Origin: Roseomonas sp.
Lineage (GTDB): Bacteria; Pseudomonadota; Alphaproteobacteria; Acetobacterales; Acetobacteraceae
Direction: 5' to 3'
Assembly: GCA_020249825.1 (NCBI GenBank)
Contig: JADCEX010000101.1
Coordinates: 1 to 36,970 of the forward strand
DNA: 36,970 nucleotides
Shown piece after piece: positions 27,268 to 35,795 of the stretch. The notes under the pieces are model-generated. The model had not been told where the DNA came from. It made no database searches and saw only the letters and a program-made list of their open reading frames with translations. Within the stretch, counting starts at the first letter, position 1. Each line of letters opens with the position of its first letter. The translations under genes were made by a program, and so were the position numbers.

Positions 27268-28176
27268 TCAACCAATCGAATGTTCCAGCACACCAACGCG
27301 TTCCACTTCCAGCCGCAGCTTGTCACCCGGCTTCAAATAGCGCGGCGGATCGCGGAAATGCCCAACCCCGGCCGGCGTGCCGGTGGCAATCACATCACCT
27401 GGTTCCAGCGTCATGTAGCGCGATAGGAAGGCAATCAATGACGAGACGGAAAAGATCAGATCGCGCGTATTGCCATGCTGGACTTCCTCGTCATTCAGCC
27501 AGCATTTGACGTCAAGCATCCAGGGTTCGCCCACTTCTTCTGGTGTGACGATCCAGGGGCCGATGGGGCAGAAGCCATCCATGCCCTTGGCGAAGGATGT
27601 CATGGCCAGCGGCACGTCAAACTGAAATTCCCGCGCGCTGACATCATTCAGGACTGTGTAGCCACCGACATAATCCAAGGCGACGCCTTCCGGCACGTCG
27701 CGCGCTTGCTTGCCGATCACCACGCCCAATTCCACTTCCCAATCGGGCTTTTTCACATCGCGTGGAATCTTCACCACGGCGCCCGGCCCAGTCACAGAAC
27801 TGGTGGGCTTCATGAAAATACGCGGCATCTCAAGCTTGGGGCCGCCAACTTCCTTGGCGTGATCGCTGTAATTGCGGCCAACGCCCAGAATCTTGCCTGG
27901 CCGCAACGGCGCCAAAAGCTGTACGCCCGCAAGCGGCTGACGCAGCGTTGTGCTTTCCGCCCGCGCGGCGAAGGCAAGGGCGCGTCCGGCGGCAGTCATT
28001 GCGGCCTCATCACCCAGCAGCGCCACCATATCGGCGGGGATGATTTCGCTGCTGCGATCCGCCTCACCGGCGGCGCGCATGGCGGCCGCCAGCGCCGGGC
28101 GCAGCGCGACCACGCTATCGCCAAGCGCCCCACCAAGTACGGAACCCTGCGGCCCCTGAAAAGTGACCAGCTTCAT
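27268..28176 (-). CDS. Fumarylacetoacetate hydrolase family protein
   Basis: KILGVGRNYSDHAKEVGG, KPDWEVELGVVIGKQARDV, GDVIATGTPAGVG motifs. Confidence 0.92.
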   Translation of the reverse strand: MKLVTFQGPQGSVLGGALGDSVVALRPALAAAMRAAGEADRSSEIIPADMVALLGDEAAMTAAGRALAFAARAESTTLRQPLAGVQLLAPLRPGKILGVGRNYSDHAKEVGGPKLEMPRIFMKPTSSVTGPGAVVKIPRDVKKPDWEVELGVVIGKQARDVPEGVALDYVGGYTVLNDVSAREFQFDVPLAMTSFAKGMDGFCPIGPWIVTPEEVGEPWMLDVKCWLNDEEVQHGNTRDLIFSVSSLIAFLSRYMTLEPGDVIATGTPAGVGHFRDPPRYLKPGDKLRLEVERVGVLEHSIG

Positions 28177-29054
28177 GCCGCCATCGCCGCGTAATCGAGT
28201 GTTGCCATGACTTGCACACGCAGGATGTAGCGATCCTCACCGGGCAAGTAATCCGCGACCGCATTATGCATGGTGCCGATATTGTCCCAGATCAGCACAT
28301 CACCTTCGGCCCATTCATGCGTGTATAGGTATTTTTCCTGCGCCTGATGGCGGAACAGATAATCCAGCAGCGCATCGGATTCCGCGCGCTCCATGCCCTC
28401 AATATACATGGCATAGCCGCAATTGCAGTAGAGAACGGGCCGGCCTGTGATGGGATGCATGCGCACAATCGGCTGTTCCACCGGCGGTTTTTTCGCACGC
28501 TGTTCGGGCGTAAGAGGTCCACGAATGCTGCCGGGCCGTTGGCGCATCATGTCCCAGAATTTGCTGAAATCATGAATGGCAACGCGGCCTTCAATGCGCG
28601 CCTTCACCTCGGCGGGCAAATCCGCATAGGCCGCGTGCATGTTGCGGAATTGCGTTGCCCCCAGCACCTTGCCATCGCGCCGCGGCACGCGCTTGGCATG
28701 CAGCATATTGGCCAGCGCGATTTCCTTGGAATAGGACATATCAGTATGCCAGCCCTGGCCGGCATCATTCAGGCCAAGCGGCTTGCCGGCCTCATCCTTC
28801 ATATTGGATAGGATCATCACTTCCGGATGGCCTGGCGCATGGAACAGATTGGCGACATTCACCTCCAAATCGCCAAAGCGCTTGCCGAAGGCTGCAACTT
28901 GCGGCGCTTCCAAATCCTGCTTCGGGAAACACAACACGCCATATTCGCCAAGTGCCCGCAGTAGGGTGCGGAAATCCTCAGGCGAGGCAGTCTCGCGCAG
29001 GTCAATCCCTTCGACACGCGCGCCTAGCCCGGCATTATTGGGGGTGATTTGCAT
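28173..29054 (-). CDS. TauD/TfdA family Fe(II)/2-oxoglutarate dioxygenase
   Basis: GWHTDMSYS (HxD), WDNIGTMHNAVADY (distal His); ATGA overlap with the FAH gene. Confidence 0.9.
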   Translation of the reverse strand: MQITPNNAGLGARVEGIDLRETASPEDFRTLLRALGEYGVLCFPKQDLEAPQVAAFGKRFGDLEVNVANLFHAPGHPEVMILSNMKDEAGKPLGLNDAGQGWHTDMSYSKEIALANMLHAKRVPRRDGKVLGATQFRNMHAAYADLPAEVKARIEGRVAIHDFSKFWDMMRQRPGSIRGPLTPEQRAKKPPVEQPIVRMHPITGRPVLYCNCGYAMYIEGMERAESDALLDYLFRHQAQEKYLYTHEWAEGDVLIWDNIGTMHNAVADYLPGEDRYILRVQVMATLDYAAMAA

Positions 29055-29149
29055 GCTGGCATCCTCCAGAGGCGCCAAAGGTGATGCCCCAGCCGCGGGG
29101 CGTCAACCGGGCGCTTCCCTGGCGCTTAAGACTGCGTCAGGATGGCGCC

Positions 29150-30403
29150 ATGGAAACGCAACCCCCCAAACCCGCCCCGGTGATTATCGGGGGAGGCATT
29201 GTTGGCCTTTGCATCGCCTGGCATTTGGCGCGGCGCGGGCTGAAGCCGTTGGTGCTGGAAGCCGCCAAGGAAGGCGCGGCCTATACCGGCAATGCGGGCG
29301 CCATCAGCCATGGGTCAGTGGCGCCGCTCGCCATGCCGGGGGTGCTGGCGCAGGTGCCAAAAATGCTGATGGACCCGGCCGGCGCTTTGCATATCCCCGC
29401 GCGCTATTGGCTGCGCGCCATGCCCTGGCTGCTGCGCTTCGTGGCTTCCGCCCGGCGAGAGAAGGTTGAATCGGCAGCGGTTGCGCTTTCCGCTTTGCTG
29501 TTTTCCGCGCCTGATCGGCATCGCGAAATTCTGGCCGCAGAAGGGGCGAGCGACCTGATCCGCGAAGAAGGCCAGATGTATCTCTATCGGAATGAGGAAC
29601 AATTGGCGAAGGACAATGCCTCGCTCGCGTTGCGGCAGAAGCATGGGCTGAAGGTGCAAAAGCTGGTCGGGCCGGCACTGCGTGAATTGGAACCTGAAGT
29701 TTCGGAAGATTATCAGATTGGCCTTTATCTGCCCGATCATGGTTCCTGCGTGAATCCCGCACGGCTGGCTGCCGTGGTGGCCAATGGTGTGCGCCGCATG
29801 GGCGGTGAGATTCGCGTGGCTGAGGTGCGGGCCATCCTGACCGAGGGTAAGCGGGTGGTTGGTGTGCGCTGCGCGGGTGAGGATATCGCCGCCGATCAGG
29901 TGGTTTTGGCCGCCGGCGCCTGGTCCGCGCGCTTGCTGGCGCCCCTCGGCCTGAAAGTGCCGCTGGAGACCCAGCGCGGCTATCATGTGATGCTGCCGGA
30001 TGCCGGGGTGCGGGTTGGGCGTGTACTGTCGCCCGCTGATCGCAAGGTCTTCATCAGCCCGATGGAAGATGGCTTGCGCGTGGCGGGTTCCGTTGAAATC
30101 GCAGGGCTTGATGCACCGCCCACGGAAGCGCGCGCCATGCTGCTGCTGGGCGATCTGAAAAAGGTTTTCCCGAAGGCGCGCACGGATGGCGGCAAGATCT
30201 GGATGGGCCATCGCCCTTGCCTGCCCGATAGCGTGCCGGTGATGGGGCCAGTGCGTGATTGGCAGGGGCTTTATTGCGCCTTTGGCCACGGGCATTTGGG
30301 CCTGACGGGCTCGGCGCCGACTGGCGCGCTGATAGGTGCGCTGGTCGCGGGCGAGAAGCCCAATTTCGATTTCGCGCCCTTCGCGGCGGAACGGTTTGCA
30401 TAA
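29150..30403 (+). CDS. FAD-dependent oxidoreductase, D-amino-acid dehydrogenase (DadA)-like
   Basis: VIIGGGIVGLCIAWHLARRGLKPLVLE; NAGAISHGSVAPLAMPG; GHGHLGLTGS near the C-terminus. Confidence 0.87.
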   Translation: METQPPKPAPVIIGGGIVGLCIAWHLARRGLKPLVLEAAKEGAAYTGNAGAISHGSVAPLAMPGVLAQVPKMLMDPAGALHIPARYWLRAMPWLLRFVASARREKVESAAVALSALLFSAPDRHREILAAEGASDLIREEGQMYLYRNEEQLAKDNASLALRQKHGLKVQKLVGPALRELEPEVSEDYQIGLYLPDHGSCVNPARLAAVVANGVRRMGGEIRVAEVRAILTEGKRVVGVRCAGEDIAADQVVLAAGAWSARLLAPLGLKVPLETQRGYHVMLPDAGVRVGRVLSPADRKVFISPMEDGLRVAGSVEIAGLDAPPTEARAMLLLGDLKKVFPKARTDGGKIWMGHRPCLPDSVPVMGPVRDWQGLYCAFGHGHLGLTGSAPTGALIGALVAGEKPNFDFAPFAAERFA

Positions 30404-30421
30404 GCATAAAGGGAGAAATCG

Positions 30422-31225
30422 ATGGGACAGGTTCAAGGCAAGGTCGCGTTGATTACAGGCGCGTCGGCGGGCATAGGCGCGGCTTGTGCGGAAGCACTCG
30501 CCGCCGAAGGGGCGCGCGTGGTGCTGACCGATGTTGATGATGCGCGCGGTGAAGCCCTGGCCGCGACGCTTCGTGCCGCCGGTCACGATGCGCTGTACCT
30601 GCATCAGGATGTGACCGATGAGGCGCGCTGGGCCGAGGTGATTGGCTCCATTGAAGCGAAGCACGGCAGGCTTGATGTGCTGGTTTCCAATGCCGGCATC
30701 GCCATCATGAAACCCTTGCTTGATATGACGCTTGCGGATTGGCGGCGGCAGAATGCGGTAAATATTGATGGCGTGTTTTTGTCCGTGAAATACGCCATTC
30801 CGGCCATGCGCCGCGCGGGCGGGGGTTCCATCATCATGATGTCATCCATCGCCGGCATTCGCGGTTCCGCCGGGCTTGCCGGTTATTCCGCCAGCAAGGG
30901 CGCGGTGCGGCTTTTTTCGAAATCCGTCGCCTTGGAATGCGCCGGGGCGCGGGATGGCATTCGCTGCAATTCCGTTCATCCCGGCGTGATTGAAACCGAT
31001 ATCTGGCAGAAAATGCCGCAAGGCAACTCGGGTGGGCGCAATGCGCCGGTTGATCCGCGCCAATTGGCGGCGAATATCGTGCCCCTGGGTGAAGCCGGCA
31101 CGGCGGCGGATATCGCGGCGGGTGTGGTGTTTTTAGCCTCTGACGCATCGCGGCACATGACAGGCAGTGAATTGGTGATTGATGGCGGTGCAACCGCCGG
31201 ACGCGCCGGCACCATGCCGCGCTGA
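30422..31225 (+). CDS. SDR family oxidoreductase
   Basis: TGASAGIGAA, NAGIAIM, YSASKGAV motifs. Confidence 0.9.
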   Translation: MGQVQGKVALITGASAGIGAACAEALAAEGARVVLTDVDDARGEALAATLRAAGHDALYLHQDVTDEARWAEVIGSIEAKHGRLDVLVSNAGIAIMKPLLDMTLADWRRQNAVNIDGVFLSVKYAIPAMRRAGGGSIIMMSSIAGIRGSAGLAGYSASKGAVRLFSKSVALECAGARDGIRCNSVHPGVIETDIWQKMPQGNSGGRNAPVDPRQLAANIVPLGEAGTAADIAAGVVFLASDASRHMTGSELVIDGGATAGRAGTMPR

Positions 31226-31236
31226 AGGATCAGACC

Positions 31237-32016
31237 ATGACCGAAAAAACCGCCCTGGTGACCGGCGCCGCGCGCGGCATTGGCCTTGCCGTAGCGAAAC
31301 GTTTTCTGGCCGAGGGCTGGAATGTCGCGCTGCTGGATATCAATGCGGATCAGTTGCGCGAAACCATGGCGGCGCTGGCGGAACCCTCAAAAACCTTTGA
31401 GATCATCTGCGATGTTTCGGACCCGCCCGCCATCACTGCTGCCGTGCGCCAGGCCGCCGCGCATTTCGGGCGGCTGGATGCGCTGGTGAATAATGCTGGC
31501 ATCGCCATTTTCAAACCCATCCTTGAAACCACGCCGGAAGATTGGGCGCGCGTGCTGGCGGTGAACCTGACCGGGCCATTCCTGGCGGCGCAGGCGGCAG
31601 CGCCGATCATGGCAGAAGGCGGCGGCGGGGCGATGGTGAATATCACCTCCATCTCCGGCTTGCGCGCTTCAACGCTGCGTGTTGCCTATGGCACCAGCAA
31701 GGCCGGGCTTGCGCATCTGACCAAGCAGCAGGCGGTGGAATTCGCGAGCCTTCGCATTCGCGTGAATGCTGTGGCGCCCGGCCCGGTGGATACGGCCATG
31801 GCCAAGGCCGTGCATACGCCGGAAATCCGCGCGGATTATCATGACCATTTGCCGCTCAATCGCTATGGTCTGGAAGCGGAATTGGCGGAGGCGGTGTTCT
31901 TCCTGTGCAGTGACCGCGCTAGCTACCTGACCGGGCAGGTGATTGCCGTTGATGGCGGCTTTGACGCCACCGGCATTGGGCTGCCGACGCTGCGCGCGGA
32001 ACGGCGTAATCTTTAG
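31237..32016 (+). CDS. SDR family oxidoreductase
   Basis: TGAARGIGLAVA, NNAGIAIF, YGTSKAGL motifs. Confidence 0.9.
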   Translation: MTEKTALVTGAARGIGLAVAKRFLAEGWNVALLDINADQLRETMAALAEPSKTFEIICDVSDPPAITAAVRQAAAHFGRLDALVNNAGIAIFKPILETTPEDWARVLAVNLTGPFLAAQAAAPIMAEGGGGAMVNITSISGLRASTLRVAYGTSKAGLAHLTKQQAVEFASLRIRVNAVAPGPVDTAMAKAVHTPEIRADYHDHLPLNRYGLEAELAEAVFFLCSDRASYLTGQVIAVDGGFDATGIGLPTLRAERRNL

Positions 32017-33152
32017 AGAGCAAGCCGCAAAATTTCCTCCAAATCCGCCGCCCCTTGCACAGGGCGCGGATTGGTCGCAATCGGCGCATCGCCCGTCCAG
32101 CGCGCAGCGAGGCCCGCGATTTCCGCTTCTGTAATGCCTTGCTGATGCAGGCGTGTCGGCAGGCCAAGCCCGGCCACGAATTCCTCAATCGCCGGGCCGG
32201 CTTCCGTGCCGCCGAAAATCGCCGCGATATCGGCCTGGCGCGCGGCATTCACCGGCGCATTCCAGCGCATCACCGCATGCAGCATCAGGCAAGAAGTGAT
32301 GCCATGCGGCACGCCGCGCGCCGCGCCCAGAATATAGCCAAGCCCATGGCTGGCACCGACGGGCACACCCGCCCAGCCGCCCTGAACCGAAAGCCAGGCC
32401 GCTTGCTGGCAAAGTGCCCTTGCGCGCAAATCCCCGGCTACTGCGGCAACACGCGGCAAGCCGTCAGCCAGCATCAGCATGGCTTGACGTGATACCGCAT
32501 CGGAAAAAGGCGCGGGTTCCAAAGCACACCAGCGCTCAGCCGCGTGATCCAGGGCGCGAATGCCGGAAGAAAGGAAAAGCTCCGCCGGCGTTTCCAATGT
32601 GGCGGCGGGGTCCAGCAGTACGGCGCGCGGCACCATCCAGGGATCAAGCGCGCGATATTTCCGCCCCGCGGCCAAATCCGTATAGCCGGCATGGGGTGCG
32701 AATTCGGCGGCTGAAAGCGTGGTGGGCACGGCAATCAATCGCGGAGAGGGTGCGGCGCCATCCCAAGCGCCGGGCGAGGCTCCGCGCGAAACCGCCGCTT
32801 CAATCAGCGCGGCTGGGTCCGTAATGCCGCGCCAGACCGCAAGGCAAGCGACCTTGGCGCCATCAATCACCGAACCACCGCCAAGTGCCACCACCAATTC
32901 CGCGCGGCTTTCACGCAGCAGCGCGGCCAAAGCCAGCACATCTTCCACCGGGCTATGGGCGCGCATGGCAGCGGTTTCAGCGACCAACCTTGCGCCCAAG
33001 GCATCGCGCACCGCCGCCGCAATGCGGCTACCCGCGAGTGATCTTGTCGTGAGGAGTGCTATGCGGTGCGCGCCGCCAACCTCGCCCGGCAGCGCTTCGG
33101 CCACGGCAACATCATGATAAACCCGCGCCTGGGCCGGCCATTGGTGCAGCAT
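32013..33152 (-). CDS. Iron-containing alcohol dehydrogenase / maleylacetate reductase-like protein
   Basis: VVALGGGSVIDGAKVA, IAVPTTLSAAEFA, HGLGYILGAARGVPHG motifs; start MLHQWPAQ at 33152. Confidence 0.85.
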   Translation of the reverse strand: MLHQWPAQARVYHDVAVAEALPGEVGGAHRIALLTTRSLAGSRIAAAVRDALGARLVAETAAMRAHSPVEDVLALAALLRESRAELVVALGGGSVIDGAKVACLAVWRGITDPAALIEAAVSRGASPGAWDGAAPSPRLIAVPTTLSAAEFAPHAGYTDLAAGRKYRALDPWMVPRAVLLDPAATLETPAELFLSSGIRALDHAAERWCALEPAPFSDAVSRQAMLMLADGLPRVAAVAGDLRARALCQQAAWLSVQGGWAGVPVGASHGLGYILGAARGVPHGITSCLMLHAVMRWNAPVNAARQADIAAIFGGTEAGPAIEEFVAGLGLPTRLHQQGITEAEIAGLAARWTGDAPIATNPRPVQGAADLEEILRLAL

Positions 33153-33156
33153 GGCT

Positions 33157-33945
33157 TCAGCCCTTTCCGCCAGCAAAGAAGCGCGAAAAATCCGGCTTGC
33201 GCTTTTCCTGAAACGCCGCAACTGCTTCCGCCGCTTCTGGCCCGCGCAGAAGCGCGCCAAAGGCCGCAAATTCTACCTGCATATGTTCGGCAATCCGCGC
33301 CGCATCGGCGCGCCGGAGCAGCGCCTTGGTTTGCGCCATGGCAGCGGGTGGCTTGGCGGCCAGGGCGCGCGCCTTTGCTTCCGCATGCCCCAGCAAATCC
33401 GCTGCCGGCACCACGGCATTGATGATACCCGCACGCAACGCAACCTCAGGCGCGAAGGCCTCACCCAGCATCAGCAATTCATTGGCGAGCAATTGCCCGC
33501 CACGCATCGGCACCAAAAGCGACGAACCGCCTTCCGGGCAAAGCCCCAAATCCACAAAGGGCATGCGGAAGATGGCGTTATCGCCAGCATAGACCAGATC
33601 ACAATGCAGCAGCAGCGTCGTGCCGATCCCAATAGCATAGCCCGCCACCGCCGCCACCACCGGCTTCGGGCATTCGGCAAGTGCCGCCAGCATTTCCCGC
33701 GCGGGTGAGGGGACTTCCGCCTGCTGTTCCCCGCGCGCGCGAAAATCCGCCACATCATTGCCAGAGGTAAAACAGGCATCGCCGCCGGTGATCAGAACAG
33801 CACGAATGCCCGGCGCGGTGGCGGCTTCCCGCAAGGCCGCAGCGATCGCGCTATACATGGCGCGCGTCAGGGCGTTTTTCTTCTCGGGCCTATTGAGCCG
33901 AATGCAGCGCAGCCCGGCATCATCGCTGATCAGGATTTCTGACAT
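33157..33945 (-). CDS. Enoyl-CoA hydratase/isomerase family protein
   Basis: LNRPEKKNALTRAMY, FTSGNDVADF, AVAGYAIGIGTTLLLHCDLVYAGDNAIFRMPFVDLGLCPEGGSS. Confidence 0.9.
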   Translation of the reverse strand: MSEILISDDAGLRCIRLNRPEKKNALTRAMYSAIAAALREAATAPGIRAVLITGGDACFTSGNDVADFRARGEQQAEVPSPAREMLAALAECPKPVVAAVAGYAIGIGTTLLLHCDLVYAGDNAIFRMPFVDLGLCPEGGSSLLVPMRGGQLLANELLMLGEAFAPEVALRAGIINAVVPAADLLGHAEAKARALAAKPPAAMAQTKALLRRADAARIAEHMQVEFAAFGALLRGPEAAEAVAAFQEKRKPDFSRFFAGGKG

Positions 33946-34021
33946 GGTGTTTCCTCAAAGGCTGATGGGCGGGATGGTCGCGGCACTCCAGCGCGCAATC
34001 ATGCCCGCTTCAGGAAGGGCG

Positions 34022-34792
34022 TCAAATCGCTGTATAGCCGCCATCCACCGCCCAGGAGACACCCGTCACAAAACTTGCTTTCGGGCTGCAAAGCCAAACC
34101 ACCGCTTCGGCGATTTCCGCTGCCTTGCCCATGCGCGCCATAGGCACGCGGGCCATAATGCGCTCCCCGCGCCGGCGCATCGTCTCCTCGGTCATGGGCG
34201 TTTCGATATAGCCCGGACAGACCGCGTTGACGCGGATATTGTCCTCGGCATGGTCCGCCGCCGCAACCTTGGTCAAGCCCACCACACCATGCTTCGCCGC
34301 GACATAGGCTGAGGAGGTGGCCGTTCCGACCAACCCCAGGATCGAAGCGGTATTGATGATGACGCCGCCCGAACCCTGCGCGCGCATTTGCGCCACTTCA
34401 TGCCGCAGGCATAGCCACACGCCGGTCAGGTTCACATCGATCAAGCGGCGCCAGGCTTCGGGCGCGACATCCGCGATTTTCTGCCCCCCGGCATTTACCT
34501 GGTAAGGCGCGATGCCGGCATTGTTGAAGGCGCAGTCAAGGCTGCCAAAGGCATCCACCGTCGCGGCGATCATGGCCTTGACCGCATCATCATCCGTGAC
34601 ATCACAGGCAATCGCCATGGCCTGGCCGCCCATCGCCTCGATCTCAGTGACTGTGCGTTGCGCCGCATCCTGCATGATGTCGGCCACCGCCACCCGCGCG
34701 CCCTCACGCGCAAAGGCAAGCGCCGTGGCCCGCCCGATGCCAGAAGCGCCGCCAGTTACCAGCGCGCTTTTGCCCTCAAGATCGCGCGTCAT
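34022..34792 (-). CDS. SDR family oxidoreductase
   Basis: TGGASGIGRATA, NNAGIAP, YVAAKHGVVG motifs. Confidence 0.9.
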   Translation of the reverse strand: MTRDLEGKSALVTGGASGIGRATALAFAREGARVAVADIMQDAAQRTVTEIEAMGGQAMAIACDVTDDDAVKAMIAATVDAFGSLDCAFNNAGIAPYQVNAGGQKIADVAPEAWRRLIDVNLTGVWLCLRHEVAQMRAQGSGGVIINTASILGLVGTATSSAYVAAKHGVVGLTKVAAADHAEDNIRVNAVCPGYIETPMTEETMRRRGERIMARVPMARMGKAAEIAEAVVWLCSPKASFVTGVSWAVDGGYTAI

Positions 34793-34795
34793 ACT

Positions 34796-34906
34796 TCAGC
34801 CTTTCCTGTTTTGTGCCGGCGCTGATGCGTGTTGCAGCTCCTGGAAGCGCGACAGGGCATCATGGCAGGCCAGCGGTTTGAAGCGGGTGGTGGAATTTTG
34901 TGTCAT
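34796..34906 (-). CDS. Possible 36-aa small ORF upstream of the SDR gene
   Basis: MTQNSTTRFKPLACHDALSRFQELQHASAPAQNRKG with GGAGG six nt upstream of ATG; stop three nt before the SDR ATG, whose own SD lies inside this ORF. Confidence 0.35.
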   Translation of the reverse strand: MTQNSTTRFKPLACHDALSRFQELQHASAPAQNRKG

Positions 34907-35001
34907 GGCGAGCCTCCGGTCCGGATGCTCACCCGCCGCGCGGGTATCGGCAAGCCCGCCATCCCATGGCATAAAGCCCACTTCAACAAAGGGGAGAGCC
35001 C

Positions 35002-35751
35002 ATGTCACGCAAAGTCATGATGATCACGGGCGCCGGGCGCGGCATTGGCGCGGCCACCGCGCGCATGGCGGCTGCCCGCGGCTATGATTTATGCCTGACC
35101 TTCCAGCATGATCGGACCAGCGCCGAAGCCGTGCAGCGCGATTGCGAAGCCGCCGGGGCCAAGGTGCTGTTGCTGCAAGGCTCGGTCGAGGATGAAGCGC
35201 ATGCGATTGGCGCCTTTGAAGCGGTCATGAAGCATTTCGGGCGCATTGATGTGCTGGTGAATAATGCCGGCGGCACCGGCCCGCGCGGGCGGTTGGAGAC
35301 GATCACCCATGCCGGCTGGGCCAATACCATGGGCGCCAATGTCACCGGCCTTGCCATGTTCTGCCGTGAAGCGGTGAAGCGCATGTCCACCAAGCATGGC
35401 GGCAAGGGGGGTGCGATTGTGAATGTTTCCTCCCGCGCCTCGGAACTCGGCAGTGCGGGCGAATATGTCCATTATGCCGCGAGCAAGGCCGCGGTGGATA
35501 CGCTAACGATAGGGTTGGCGCGTGAAGTGGCGCAGGAAGGCATCCGGGTAAATGCGGTCAATCCTGGCCTGATTGAAACGGAAATCCATGCCCGTGGCGG
35601 CGCGCCGGATCGGCTGGCGCGGCTTGGGCCGCTGGTCCCCATGGGCCGGCCTGGCAAGCCTGAGGAAGTGGCGGAATGCATCCTGTTCCTGGCCTCTGAC
35701 GCGGCTTCCTATGTCACGGCAGCTTGCCTGCAGGTTGGCGGCGGGCGGTGA
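35002..35751 (+). CDS. SDR family oxidoreductase
   Basis: TGAGRGIGAATA, NNAGGTGPRGR, YAASKAAV motifs. Confidence 0.9.
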   Translation: MSRKVMMITGAGRGIGAATARMAAARGYDLCLTFQHDRTSAEAVQRDCEAAGAKVLLLQGSVEDEAHAIGAFEAVMKHFGRIDVLVNNAGGTGPRGRLETITHAGWANTMGANVTGLAMFCREAVKRMSTKHGGKGGAIVNVSSRASELGSAGEYVHYAASKAAVDTLTIGLAREVAQEGIRVNAVNPGLIETEIHARGGAPDRLARLGPLVPMGRPGKPEEVAECILFLASDAASYVTAACLQVGGGR

Positions 35752-35795
35752 TGTCGCATGTTTCGTTAACCGAAAGCGCATAAACTGGTTCTGTC

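Noticed and set aside
29315-30664. 449-aa minus-strand ORF
   Set aside because: Antisense to the DadA-like and SDR genes, no recognisable domain; typical GC-rich shadow ORF.
33955-34002. 15-aa ORF MIARWSAATIPPISL between SDR and enoyl-CoA hydratase genes
   Set aside because: Too short and without a convincing SD; may be chance.
35761-35775. Short inverted repeat TTTCG-ttaac-CGAAA upstream of the HcnC-like gene
   Set aside because: Only 5-bp arms; expected by chance in a 37-kb window without further support.
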